This document shows positions 26,577 to 35,889 of a DNA stretch of 64,000 nucleotides, one piece after another. Position 1 is the stretch's first letter; every line of letters starts with the position of its first letter. The DNA comes from Marinomonas polaris DSM 16579 (GTDB taxonomy: Bacteria; Pseudomonadota; Gammaproteobacteria; Pseudomonadales; Marinomonadaceae): assembly GCF_900129155.1 (NCBI RefSeq), contig NZ_FQVF01000006.1, positions 234,281 through 298,280 of the forward strand, written 5' to 3'. The notes under the pieces are model-generated. The model made no database searches. It was not told where the DNA came from and saw nothing but the letters and a program-made list of their open reading frames with translations. A program made the position numbers and the translations under genes.

Positions 26577-28751
26577 TCAATGTTTCTCCATCACAGGTAC
26601 GGCTTGAATCGCTAGCAATACTAGAGATTCAGGATCAAATATAGGCAATCTCAACCCAACTTGACTCAAACTCGCACCGTTTAAAATAAGATCTTTTTTC
26701 CACCACGCAGGCAAGGCTTTCATTAGATGACCTGGCAATGGGCTATGCTCCAGAACGTTCACTCGATAGAGCTGATCTGGTAATAAGTTAGGTAGGCGGA
26801 CCGGTAGAGTTTGCGCTTGCTTTGGCATGGTTAATTGACTGTAGACAGCCAAACCTTGCGTTCTGTCTTGGCTCAAAGCCCATTGGGTTTGCGCTCGCCC
26901 ATCGGCACTTGGCAAACGCCAGTTATTGCCTTCATGCAAAACGCTTCGGTACTGTTTGTAATGAGAGAGCCAATTGGCAATCGTTACTTTCTGCTCTGCA
27001 TTGGCGTCTAACAAGTTCCATTCAATGCCCAAATGTCCCAACATGGCTGTGCCTGCTCGGAATGCTACGTCATGAATACGGCTTGTGGTGTGGCTCTTAT
27101 CAGGACCAATGTGAGAGCCCATCACTTCAGGCGGTAAGAAATAGCTAAAGCCACGTTGAATAGTTTGACGCTCCAAAGCATCGTTGCAATCAGACGCCCA
27201 AAAGCGTTTGGTGAAATTCAAAATGCCAAAATCTACTCGCGCACCGCCAGAAGAACAGCTTTCAATTTCCATTGCAGGAAACGCTTGATTGAGCTCACTC
27301 AACAAACGGTACAAAGCTTCAACTTGAGCATGGGCTTGCGGTGCGATATCGCCACTTGGCTGAGTGTAGTCTCGGTTCATATCCCATTTCACATAATCAA
27401 TCGGATACTCGGTAAACAAAGCAAACAAACGCTCACGGATATATTGGTAAGCTTCTGGTTTGGCAAGATTTAAAACCAATTGATTACGCGCCAACGCTGG
27501 TTCGTACTGAGGTAATTGCAATGCCCAATCAGGATGAGCACGGAACAAATCAGAATCTGGGTTGACCATTTCAGGTTCAAACCACAGACCAAATTCCATA
27601 CCAAGATCGTTTCTCACATAGCTAATCAATGGCAATAATCCATTTGGGTATTTGGTTTCATCAACGAACCAATCACCCAATGCCGCTTTGTCGTGATGAC
27701 GACCACGGAACCAACCATCATCGAGGATATATCGCTCGACACCGACATCGGCAGCCGCTTTCGCGAGCGCTTTCAGCTTGGCCATATCATGGTCAAAATA
27801 AAACGCTTCCCACGTATTAAGGTGCACAGGACGAGGTTTGGTTAATTTCAGGCGATGACGTGCTTCTTGATGAAATTGTTGGCTCATGGCGTTCAAACCA
27901 GAAGCACTGTGTGCTGCTAAGAATTCTGGTGTCGAAATAGATTCATTAGCAGCAAGCACGATTTCACCCGGTAAATACAAGACTTCAGCTTGCAAGTAAC
28001 GATGACCTTCCGCGGTGTAATCGGCTTTTAATCTGTGATTACCGCTCCACGCCAAATGCGCACCGACAAGATCGCCTTGTTGTTCACCAAAGCCTTGTTC
28101 ACCGACAATCACCGCAGGAAAGTTGGCCTGAGAGTTTCGGCCATTACGGTTTTCTTGCAACCAAGTGGCTTGCCAATCACAGCGCTCTTGTTGAAATTCC
28201 TGACACCAGCGACCATAGAATCCCATTCGTTCAGTAAATTGACTGGCAACTGGTAAAGTACAAGCCAAGCGTTGAACTGTAATATTAGCTTGACCTTGGT
28301 TGGTCAGCGTCAACTGTTGGCGCAACACACCAGAAGGCAACAAACCAATTGCCAACGTTACTGACAATTGAGCAACCTTGTCCTCCAAACGAATGACAAA
28401 GCCGCTTTGCTTTTCATCCACGGCAACCAAAGACCAACACGCAGCCCAGACAGGGCGATCTTCTGCAATAGCTTCAACCGCTGGCGTTTGCAACCAACCG
28501 CGACCGGCTTCAGGAATCAGCGACATTGGCGTTGGCTTGTCCATCATGCCTTGCGGTATGGCTGCCTGCTGTGACAAATAGACACTGGCTAAATCTGTCG
28601 TTTTGGGCAAAGCATCACCAAAATACAACAACTCAGGTGCGCCTTGCTTTGGGCAAGCAATCACCAAGGTTTTGCCTTGCTGCTCTTTTCCTAGCAAGTC
28701 CTTTGTTAGCAAGTCTTGTCGATAAAAAGACACATTCTTCACTTCAGACAT
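26577..28751 (-). CDS. Alpha-galactosidase, glycoside hydrolase family 36
   Basis: The ATG at 28751 is preferred (AAGGATAATTGATC upstream); a TTG two codons earlier is possible. The 724-residue cytoplasmic enzyme has an N-terminal beta-sandwich, a TIM barrel and a C-terminal beta domain. The GH36 nucleophile is D457 in YVKWDMNRDY and the acid/base is D521 in FWASDCND, with ESCSSGGARVDFG between. Family members remove terminal alpha-galactose from melibiose, raffinose-type sugars or galactosyl-glycerols; the natural substrate here is unknown. It is third in the leftward operon, directly after the permease pair. Confidence 0.93.
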   Translation of the reverse strand: MSEVKNVSFYRQDLLTKDLLGKEQQGKTLVIACPKQGAPELLYFGDALPKTTDLASVYLSQQAAIPQGMMDKPTPMSLIPEAGRGWLQTPAVEAIAEDRPVWAACWSLVAVDEKQSGFVIRLEDKVAQLSVTLAIGLLPSGVLRQQLTLTNQGQANITVQRLACTLPVASQFTERMGFYGRWCQEFQQERCDWQATWLQENRNGRNSQANFPAVIVGEQGFGEQQGDLVGAHLAWSGNHRLKADYTAEGHRYLQAEVLYLPGEIVLAANESISTPEFLAAHSASGLNAMSQQFHQEARHRLKLTKPRPVHLNTWEAFYFDHDMAKLKALAKAAADVGVERYILDDGWFRGRHHDKAALGDWFVDETKYPNGLLPLISYVRNDLGMEFGLWFEPEMVNPDSDLFRAHPDWALQLPQYEPALARNQLVLNLAKPEAYQYIRERLFALFTEYPIDYVKWDMNRDYTQPSGDIAPQAHAQVEALYRLLSELNQAFPAMEIESCSSGGARVDFGILNFTKRFWASDCNDALERQTIQRGFSYFLPPEVMGSHIGPDKSHTTSRIHDVAFRAGTAMLGHLGIEWNLLDANAEQKVTIANWLSHYKQYRSVLHEGNNWRLPSADGRAQTQWALSQDRTQGLAVYSQLTMPKQAQTLPVRLPNLLPDQLYRVNVLEHSPLPGHLMKALPAWWKKDLILNGASLSQVGLRLPIFDPESLVLLAIQAVPVMEKH

Positions 28752-28757
28752 GATCAA

Positions 28758-29609
28758 TTATCCTTTTGTAGCGCCTAAGGTTAAGCCTGCAATAAAGTGA
28801 CGTTGCATGGCAAAGAACAAAATAACTGGTGGCAAAGCCGCTACGATAGAGCCAGCTGCAATAAGCTGCCAAGATGCCATCCACTGACCTTTCAGTGCAC
28901 TGATACCGGCGGTAATCGGACGTACTTCATCACTTTGTACCAATACCAACGCCCAGAAATAATCGTTCCAAATAAAGGTGAAAATCAATACAGATAAGGC
29001 TGCCAAAGCAGGACGAACCAATGGCAACACCACATGCCAAAAAATTTGCCATTCGCTCACGCCTTCCACACGTGCTGCTTCAATCAATTCATCAGGTAAA
29101 CCAACAATGAAGTTACGCATAAACAAGGTACAAAAACCGGTTTGAAAAGCGATATGGAAAAGAATCAAACCAGACGCCGTGTCATACAGCCCCATACTGA
29201 TAGTCAAATCACGCACTGGAATCATCAGGATTTGAAAGGGTACAAAATTGCCTGCAATGAAAGCGGCAAAAAGCGCCACATTACCGCGAAACTTATATTT
29301 AGCTAGGGCATAACCCGCCAGTGTCGACAAGGCAACGGCGCCAAACACTGCTGGTAAAGTGATAATTAGCGAGTTAAGCAAATAGCGCAGCATTGGCGTT
29401 TGTGTAAACACCATGGTGTAGTTTTCAAAGAACATCCACTCAGTCGGAATTCCCCAATAATTACCGCCATTAATATCTGCCATTGAACGAGCAGATGTCA
29501 CCATGACGGCAATCAAAGGTAACAACCAAAGAAATAAAGCAATCCAAACCGCAACGCGGTAGCTCAAGTTAAAGGGTAATGATCTTTTTTCTATAGGAGT
29601 TGGAAACAT
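28758..29609 (-). CDS. ABC sugar transporter permease, MalG type
   Basis: A 283-residue inner-membrane protein with six predicted helices. The EAA loop reads ELIEAARVEGVSEWQIFWHVVLPLVRPALAAL, the contact with the ATPase. It has the MalG-like C-terminus FIAGLTLGATKG. It forms a heterodimeric channel with the permease encoded just upstream, with which it overlaps by one base (TAATG). Confidence 0.92.
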   Translation of the reverse strand: MFPTPIEKRSLPFNLSYRVAVWIALFLWLLPLIAVMVTSARSMADINGGNYWGIPTEWMFFENYTMVFTQTPMLRYLLNSLIITLPAVFGAVALSTLAGYALAKYKFRGNVALFAAFIAGNFVPFQILMIPVRDLTISMGLYDTASGLILFHIAFQTGFCTLFMRNFIVGLPDELIEAARVEGVSEWQIFWHVVLPLVRPALAALSVLIFTFIWNDYFWALVLVQSDEVRPITAGISALKGQWMASWQLIAAGSIVAALPPVILFFAMQRHFIAGLTLGATKG

Positions 29610-30484
29610 TAGGCTTTCTCACTCTTCAGCATACGCCACAAAAAGTAGGCGATATAAATATCCATAATCAAGAACAACACAGTCGCAATCGCAGCACCGT
29701 ATCCAGCACGATAGTTAAAGATTGATTGCTCATACATGAAATAAGCAAGGACGCTGGATGAGCCAAATGGACCACCGCTGGTCATGGTTGCGACAAGGTC
29801 GAAACTTCGTAGCGCACCAATCACCGTCACCACGACAGCAATAAAAGTGGCTGGACGTAGCTGAGGTAAAATCACGTGACGCAACATTTTCCAGCCATGA
29901 GCGCCGTCTAAACGCGCAGCTTCGATTTGATCTGGGTTGAGATTATTTAAGCCTGTGAGGTACAAGATCATGCAGTAAGCAATTTGCGGCCACAGCCCCG
30001 CGACTATGATGCCGAACGTCACCCAATTTTCATCGGACAAGATCGCCACAGGTTCCATTCCAAATAAGCCAATTGCCTTATTAAAAAGTCCAAAAGAAGG
30101 ATCATAGAACCAAGAAAAAACCAAACCCACGACAACTTGAGAAATAACAAAAGGAAAGAAAAACATAGACTTAACTAAACGTATGCCCATGATTTTTTGA
30201 TTAAGAAATAACGCAATACCCAACCCAATTGGCGGCGCTAACATGAAGAAGACCATCCAATACAGGTTATTTTTTAACGCCACCCAAAACTGATAGTCAT
30301 CGAAAAGTTCAATGTAATTACTAAAGCCTACGAAGGTTTTTTCACCAATTCCATCCCATTCATAAAAGCTCAACCAGATACTCTGGAGAATAGGAAAGAT
30401 AACGTAGACCACAAACAAAATGACTGCTGGTGCTAAGAACAAAACCGGCATCCATTGCTGCTGCTTGCTATGCAACTTCTGCAT
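29609..30484 (-). CDS. ABC sugar transporter permease, MalF/UgpA type
   Basis: The ATG at 30484 (MQKLHSKQQQWMPVLFLAPA) is preferred because AGAGGT lies about 9 bp upstream; an earlier in-frame ATG at 30493 would place that site against the start codon. The 291-residue protein has six transmembrane helices and an EAA loop DQIEAARLDGAHGWKMLRHVILPQLRP. It is the first gene of the leftward galactoside operon and is divergent from the IclR regulator. Confidence 0.92.
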   Translation of the reverse strand: MQKLHSKQQQWMPVLFLAPAVILFVVYVIFPILQSIWLSFYEWDGIGEKTFVGFSNYIELFDDYQFWVALKNNLYWMVFFMLAPPIGLGIALFLNQKIMGIRLVKSMFFFPFVISQVVVGLVFSWFYDPSFGLFNKAIGLFGMEPVAILSDENWVTFGIIVAGLWPQIAYCMILYLTGLNNLNPDQIEAARLDGAHGWKMLRHVILPQLRPATFIAVVVTVIGALRSFDLVATMTSGGPFGSSSVLAYFMYEQSIFNYRAGYGAAIATVLFLIMDIYIAYFLWRMLKSEKA

Positions 30485-30572
30485 GGTGCACATACCTCTT
30501 ATTTTTATTAATTTATAAATTGCTCTACTTGTTATCTGAATTTACCTTCCGACAACTCGTCTAATAAAATAA

Positions 30573-30587
30573 TGGAATAAAGTTCCA
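30573..30587. promoter_or_regulatory. IclR-like operator box 1 (perfect palindrome)
   Basis: TGGAATAAAGTTCCA, with arms TGGAA/TTCCA around 5 bp (arms extend to AATGGAA/TTCCATT at 30571-30589), lies in the divergent region between the permease operon and the IclR gene. IclR-family operators commonly take the form TGGAA-N5-TTCCA. Two related boxes lie upstream of the sugar-binding protein gene. Confidence 0.72.
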
Positions 30588-30687
30588 TTTTTTGCAATAC
30601 TCAATTTAGAACATTTTTTAAGGCTTTTTTTTAGAGGCTAAATCGACCTTAGAAAATTATAAAAATAGAAATTAAGGAAACCTAACC

Positions 30688-31470
30688 ATGACAGAGCAAG
30701 AAACTAAGAGCGGAGGCTCATCGTTAGACAAAGCACTTAGCCTATTGCAAGAAGTTTGCATGACGCCTGTGCCATTACGCTTTGCAGAATTAGTAGATAA
30801 AACGGACTTACCGAAAGCCACAGCACATCGCACCTTGATGTCATTAACTGAAAAGAGCTTGGTTCGCTTTGATGAAGTGACTCAGCTCTATCATCCTGGC
30901 TATGGATTACTAGAATTAGCACACCAAGCTTGGTCAAAAATTGATGTGCGTGATATAGCAGCTGATCAGATGAAACATTTGTGGGATGAAACCGGTGAAA
31001 CCATTCACCTTGCTGTTCTTGATCGTGGCGACGTCATTTACATCGACAAATTAGAAAGCCAAAAAAGTTTGCGTTTATTTTCTGCAGTCGGCAAAAAAGG
31101 CCCTGCTTATTGTACTGGTGTCGGCAAAGCCATGATGGCGTTTCTCAATGAAGATCAATTAGCCCTAGCCATCAAAGAACAGCACTTTATCAAGCACACA
31201 GACACCACGCTGATTAACGAAGAGATGCTAAGAGACGATCTTATCAAGATTCGTGAAAGCAAAATTTCCTTGGATTTAGAAGAACATGAAGAAGGTATTC
31301 AATGCGCTGCTTCGGTGATTTTAAACCATAGAAATGAACCCATTGCCGCGCTCAGTATTACCGCTCCAAAATTTCGTGTAGACGATACGCGTTTCCAACA
31401 CTTTCAAACATTGGTCAAAGACGCTTGTAAGAAAGTATCCACCCGAATGGGGGCTATGGCCTCTAATTAG
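30688..31470 (+). CDS. IclR family transcriptional regulator
   Basis: A 260-residue regulator with an N-terminal winged helix-turn-helix (SSLDKALSLLQEVCMTPVPLRFAELVDKTDLPKATAHRTLMSL) and a C-terminal IclR effector domain (GETIHLAVLDRGDVIYIDKLES; YCTGVGKAMMAFL; EEGIQCAASVI). The effector is probably a pathway intermediate such as galactonate or its 2-dehydro-3-deoxy derivative, by analogy with sugar-acid IclR regulators; this is inferred. It is divergent from the nine-gene operon, precedes the ATPase gene by 16 bp and shares a region holding a perfect IclR-like palindrome. Confidence 0.92.
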   Translation: MTEQETKSGGSSLDKALSLLQEVCMTPVPLRFAELVDKTDLPKATAHRTLMSLTEKSLVRFDEVTQLYHPGYGLLELAHQAWSKIDVRDIAADQMKHLWDETGETIHLAVLDRGDVIYIDKLESQKSLRLFSAVGKKGPAYCTGVGKAMMAFLNEDQLALAIKEQHFIKHTDTTLINEEMLRDDLIKIRESKISLDLEEHEEGIQCAASVILNHRNEPIAALSITAPKFRVDDTRFQHFQTLVKDACKKVSTRMGAMASN

Positions 31471-31486
31471 CATAGGAAAGTCCATT

Positions 31487-32590
31487 ATGGCGACGATAAA
31501 ACTAACAAACGTCATCAAACGGTTTCATGACATTGAGACAATTCATGGTGTCAATTTAGATCTGAAAGACGGTGAATTTGTGGTCTTTGTGGGCCCGTCT
31601 GGTTGTGGTAAATCCACCCTACTGCGCCTAATCGCAGGCCTTGAAGACATTACGGATGGCAAGTTGGAGATCAATGGCACGAATATGAACAACGTGGCAC
31701 CAGCTGACCGTGGTGTTGCTATGGTATTTCAATCCTATGCCTTGTACCCACACATGACAGTGGAAGAAAACATGAGTTTTGGTTTACGTATGAATGGCGT
31801 GGCGCCAGAGAAAATCAAAGCACAAGTCAGCAATGCTGCCAATATTCTACAACTTAATGAACTGCTGGATCGTAAACCCAAACAACTGTCGGGTGGCCAA
31901 CGTCAGCGCGTTGCCATCGGTCGTGCGATTGTTCGCCAACCAGAAGTCTTCCTGTTTGATGAACCACTTTCCAACCTGGACGCCGAACTTCGTGTCGACA
32001 TGCGCATTCAGATCGCGCAGCTGCATAACAAACTAAAAGCTACTATGGTCTACGTGACACATGATCAGGTCGAAGCCATGACTTTGGCTGATAAAATTGT
32101 CGTATTACGTGCTGGTAATGTGGAACAAGTCGGCTCCCCGCTTGAGCTTTATCACAACCCTGCCAACGAATTTGTCGCAGGCTTTATTGGCTCACCAAGA
32201 ATGAACTTCCTCGAAGGCAAAGTGGTCAGTATCGACAATAAAGATGTAGCTGTAATTGATATCGCAAATCAGCGTATCGAGATGGAAGTAGATGGAACCA
32301 AGATCTCTGTCAACGAAACCGTAAAACTCGGCATCCGTCCTGAACATATCAAAGAAAATATCCAAGACGCCGATCTGACTATTGACCTTGATATTGATGT
32401 GGCTGAGCACTTAGGTGGCCTTACCTATCTATATGGCCAATTTGAAGGCAGCAAACTTACCATTGAAGTCAGCGGCTCTAACCTAACTCGCAATGGTGAA
32501 AGTGTAAAAGTAGGCATCAAAAAAGCAGATTGCTACTTATTTAACCGTGATGGCGAAGCCTTAGTGAATCGTCCAGTACCAGCTCGTTAA
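31487..32590 (+). CDS. ABC sugar transporter ATPase, MalK/UgpC type
   Basis: A 367-residue ATPase with Walker A GPSGCGKST, Q-loop in MVFQSYALYPHMT, signature LSGGQRQR, Walker B VFLFDEPLSNLDA and switch His in YVTHDQ, followed by a C-terminal OB-type regulatory domain (LGIRPEHI). It is the energy unit for the MalF/MalG-type permeases on the opposite side of the IclR gene. It forms an apparent two-gene operon with the regulator and ends at a strong terminator. Confidence 0.94.
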   Translation: MATIKLTNVIKRFHDIETIHGVNLDLKDGEFVVFVGPSGCGKSTLLRLIAGLEDITDGKLEINGTNMNNVAPADRGVAMVFQSYALYPHMTVEENMSFGLRMNGVAPEKIKAQVSNAANILQLNELLDRKPKQLSGGQRQRVAIGRAIVRQPEVFLFDEPLSNLDAELRVDMRIQIAQLHNKLKATMVYVTHDQVEAMTLADKIVVLRAGNVEQVGSPLELYHNPANEFVAGFIGSPRMNFLEGKVVSIDNKDVAVIDIANQRIEMEVDGTKISVNETVKLGIRPEHIKENIQDADLTIDLDIDVAEHLGGLTYLYGQFEGSKLTIEVSGSNLTRNGESVKVGIKKADCYLFNRDGEALVNRPVPAR

Positions 32591-32594
32591 AACG

Positions 32595-32630
32595 AAAAAG
32601 CCTCGCCTAATTTTTTAAGCGAGGCTTTTT
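32595..32630 (+). terminator. Rho-independent terminator after the sugar ATPase gene
   Basis: A 12-bp stem (32595-32606 with 32619-32630) with core GCCTCGC/GCGAGGC and a T run on the right. An A-rich left flank lets it also serve the convergent hydrolase gene. Confidence 0.87.
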
Positions 32631-32646
32631 TATGTTGTCTTTTGAC

Positions 32647-33363
32647 TTAAATAAATTCTTCTAAAAAGCTTTCTAAATAGCTATAGCCACGTTTTGCCAC
32701 TAATGGATTATATTGACTACCATGCTCTGGATTATTCGCACTCGGTAACATAAAGGAGTGCATGGTATTACTGAAGTCAACAAACTGGAAATCCATCGCT
32801 AAACTTGTCCAATAACGTTTTGCTTCTTGAGCGTCGTCTTCTGTAACCAGCGGGTCTTGGTGACCATTTAAAACCAAAATTTTTGTTTTCGTATTGGCCT
32901 TTTCTTCCGACTGAGCACGGAAGAAGCTCATCAACCCATGAAAACTCACCGCTCCAGCACTGTTTTCAAGATGCAGACCTGCTTCCAAAGCCAAGCGACC
33001 ACCTAGACAAAAACCAATATGGACGATGGTTTTACCATGAATAGCATCACAAGCTGATTGTGTTAGCTCATTTTGTAACTCGTGTAGTGGGTCGGCTTCT
33101 GCAACCAAGGCCCCCATTTTGGCACGCTTCTGCTCCATCTCTACTGGATTCTGATCTATACCATACAAATCAAGCGCTGTTGCTGAAAACCCTAGTGACG
33201 CAATATGATCCGCAATACCTTTTTCAAAATCTGTCAATCCAGAAAACGTTGGCCAAATAACCACCTGAATATGGCTTTTATCTGAACTCAGTCCATCAAC
33301 TTGATAATGCATGCGTTTAACATTGTCTTTAAATATCGCTTCAAATGTCTGGTTCACTGGCAA
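32647..33363 (-). CDS. Dienelactone hydrolase family protein
   Basis: A 238-residue alpha/beta hydrolase. A nucleophile elbow GFCLGG contains the family-typical cysteine, an Asp follows in LNGHQDPLVTEDD, and the catalytic His is in NTMHSFMLPSANNPEHGSQY. Together these make the DLH triad. Members hydrolyse dienelactone or various carboxylic esters; the substrate here is unknown and no catechol pathway genes are adjacent. It stands alone, convergent with the sugar ATPase gene. Confidence 0.88.
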   Translation of the reverse strand: MPVNQTFEAIFKDNVKRMHYQVDGLSSDKSHIQVVIWPTFSGLTDFEKGIADHIASLGFSATALDLYGIDQNPVEMEQKRAKMGALVAEADPLHELQNELTQSACDAIHGKTIVHIGFCLGGRLALEAGLHLENSAGAVSFHGLMSFFRAQSEEKANTKTKILVLNGHQDPLVTEDDAQEAKRYWTSLAMDFQFVDFSNTMHSFMLPSANNPEHGSQYNPLVAKRGYSYLESFLEEFI

Positions 33364-33485
33364 CCCCTTAAAGAATTTATAAATAATGTTTATTCAGTGT
33401 AACCAGCAAAATAGAATGAAATCAATCTGCTTCCTCTTCAGTTCCTTGTTTAATCTCATTCTATCGTTGAAGAATCTCAGTCAAA

Positions 33486-34733
33486 TTACACGCTTTCTAA
33501 CGCTAACAAGTCACTTATGTTTTGTCTTTTTCTGATGAGGCGATGATGCCCTCCATCGATCAAAAACTCAGGCGCCAGCGGTCGACTGTTGTAATTTGAA
33601 GACATAGAAGCTCCATATGCACCAACATCATTAAACACCAGCAAATCGCCCACCCTAGGATTATTCAGTATTTGATGGCAAATCACGCCACTGGCATCTT
33701 GTGTAAACACATCACCGGACTCACACAAAGGTCCAGCCACCGCATACTCAAGCGGATCAAACAATGGGCTTGCTTGCCGCTGATTTGTTGCTTGATGAAT
33801 CACTTCTATTTTGTGATAGCTGCCATACATACTCGGTCTTAACAGGTCATTAAAACCAGCATCGACTAGAATGAAATTGTGCTGCTGCGTTGATTTCAAA
33901 CAATGGATTTCCGCCACCAAAACGCCCGCGTTTGCGACTAAAAATCGTCCCGGTTCTACTTCTAGTTTAATAACATGGCCTAAATGATTTTCTATCTCTT
34001 TACGCGCCTCATCCCACAATCGGAAAAAACTATTGGTATCTAATTCTACGTCATTTTCTGTATAAGGCGCAGGAAGCCCACCACCAGTAGAAATGGCTCG
34101 GATATCCACATTGGCTAACTTCACCACCTCGACCATGGCTTGGCAGGCTTGAGACAAATGTACAAAGTCTGAACCTGAACCAATGTGCATATGAATGCCA
34201 ATTAAATCCAAACCATATTGTTGAATCAGAGCAACGGTCTGCGGCAAATCTTCTAGCGAAATACCATGTTTGCTATTTGGTCCACCAGTATTGGTTTTTT
34301 CACTATGGCCATGGCCAAACCCAGGATTCACACGTATCCAAACTGGATGATGAGGAGCGACTTCTGCAATTCGATGCAACATATCCATAGAGCCAATATT
34401 GACAGGAATATCGTGTTGAATAACCAATTCTATTGTTTCGCGATCTATCAGATCTGCGGTAAAAACAATGCTTTCAGAATTGTCGCTGTTGCTGTAGCCC
34501 GCCGCTAAACTTCTTTCAATTTCTCCAGCAGACACAGCATCAACCATTACACCTTCTTCTCGCATCAATCGTAAAATATGTGTATTTGAGCAGGCTTTTT
34601 GCGCGAAACGGATGACATCAAAATCCCTTAACTGTCTGATCTGATGACGAATGATTGCCGCATCGTACACCCATGCAGGTGTACCAAATTGCTGAGTTAT
34701 TTCTACTAGTGTATTGGGATTAAAAATAGTCAC
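33486..34733 (-). CDS. lysA: Diaminopimelate decarboxylase
   Basis: A 415-residue fold-type III PLP enzyme that converts meso-diaminopimelate to lysine. The PLP lysine is K46 in IRFAQKACSN, the glycine loop appears in AISTGGGLPAPY, and the substrate-binding cysteine is in GPLCESGDVF. Other marks are HMHIGSG and LEVEPGRFLVANAGVLVAEI. Length is normal. It is divergent from a LysR regulator that closely resembles E. coli LysR, the known activator of lysA in that species. Confidence 0.94.
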   Translation of the reverse strand: MTIFNPNTLVEITQQFGTPAWVYDAAIIRHQIRQLRDFDVIRFAQKACSNTHILRLMREEGVMVDAVSAGEIERSLAAGYSNSDNSESIVFTADLIDRETIELVIQHDIPVNIGSMDMLHRIAEVAPHHPVWIRVNPGFGHGHSEKTNTGGPNSKHGISLEDLPQTVALIQQYGLDLIGIHMHIGSGSDFVHLSQACQAMVEVVKLANVDIRAISTGGGLPAPYTENDVELDTNSFFRLWDEARKEIENHLGHVIKLEVEPGRFLVANAGVLVAEIHCLKSTQQHNFILVDAGFNDLLRPSMYGSYHKIEVIHQATNQRQASPLFDPLEYAVAGPLCESGDVFTQDASGVICHQILNNPRVGDLLVFNDVGAYGASMSSNYNSRPLAPEFLIDGGHHRLIRKRQNISDLLALESV

Positions 34734-34860
34734 TTAGCCTTGCTCCTATAGATCGCTCGAATCAATTTTTTAAGTTATTTAATAGAATCAATCATAGCGC
34801 CCGTCCAAAAATACAAATAATATCTATTTATTCAAATTCTATTCATTTCTGATATGACCT

Positions 34861-35787
34861 ATGAAACTAACATTCCGACAAATTGAAATATTCAATGCTT
34901 TGATGACAGCAGAAAGCGTAACCAGCGCAGCCGATATGTTGCATACCTCACAACCGACCATTAGCCGAGAACTGGCAAGACTTGAACAGGTATTAGGGTT
35001 CAGCCTATTTGAACGAGTGCGCGGCCGACTCAAACCCAGTAACGCCGCTTACACGCTTTTTGAAGAAGTAAAACGTTCGTATATTGGCTTAGAACGAATT
35101 TGGTCAACCGTTGAAGATTTGCGCACAGATCAGATAGGAAGGCTCTCAGTACTAACATTGCCAGCTTTTTCACAGTCTCTGTTACCTGGCGCATGTCTGA
35201 AGTTTTTAGATACAAACCAAAATGTCGGTATCTCCATCTCTGTGCAAGAGCCGCCATATTTAGAACAAAGCTTAACGTACCAACAATACGACCTGGGGTT
35301 GACTGAAAACAACTACTCACCGTCAGGCACCATACTTAAACCTTTGTTAAGTATCGATGAAGTCTGTATTTTGCCAAATGATCATCCATTATTAGCAAAA
35401 GACATCATTGATATCCGTGATTTCGAAGGCCAGCCTTTTATTAACTTATCGCCTAACGATCCATATCGAATAAAATTGGATGAAGATCTATATCGGCTTG
35501 GAATCAATCGTAAAACCGTGATAGAAACACCAGCTGCCGCGTCTGTCTGTCAGTTGGTAAGTAAAGGCGCGGGAATTGCCATCATCAATCCACTAACAGC
35601 ATTGGACTTTATTGATCATGGTCTGCAAATTCGTCCATTGAATGTGTCTTACCCATTTACCATCAATATACTTTTGCCCTTACACCGCCCCTTTAACCCG
35701 TTTTTAGATGACTTCATTGCAGCACTGGAAGATGAATCGAAAGAAATAAAAACTAAAATTAATCAGTACTCAGCTCATTCAATTTAG
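34861..35787 (+). CDS. lysR: LysR-family regulator, probable activator of lysA
   Basis: A 308-residue LysR-type protein. The N-terminal winged helix (FRQIEIFNALMTAESVTSAADMLHTSQPTISREL) and FERVRGRLKPSNAAYTLFEEV are strikingly similar to E. coli LysR. The effector domain continues in the same way (PAAASVCQLVSKGAGIAIINPLTALDF). It probably activates lysA and senses diaminopimelate or lysine. It is divergent from lysA with 127 bp between starts, the classic arrangement. Identity as LysR itself is inferred from similarity and position. Confidence 0.9.
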   Translation: MKLTFRQIEIFNALMTAESVTSAADMLHTSQPTISRELARLEQVLGFSLFERVRGRLKPSNAAYTLFEEVKRSYIGLERIWSTVEDLRTDQIGRLSVLTLPAFSQSLLPGACLKFLDTNQNVGISISVQEPPYLEQSLTYQQYDLGLTENNYSPSGTILKPLLSIDEVCILPNDHPLLAKDIIDIRDFEGQPFINLSPNDPYRIKLDEDLYRLGINRKTVIETPAAASVCQLVSKGAGIAIINPLTALDFIDHGLQIRPLNVSYPFTINILLPLHRPFNPFLDDFIAALEDESKEIKTKINQYSAHSI

Positions 35788-35889
35788 GCATGCTTATTTA
35801 TGATCGCTGAACGTATTTTCTGATACACTTTTTTGCATAAGTAACTAATCAATAGCAAGCACATTTTGGCAGGCATTAAGGAAAACACG

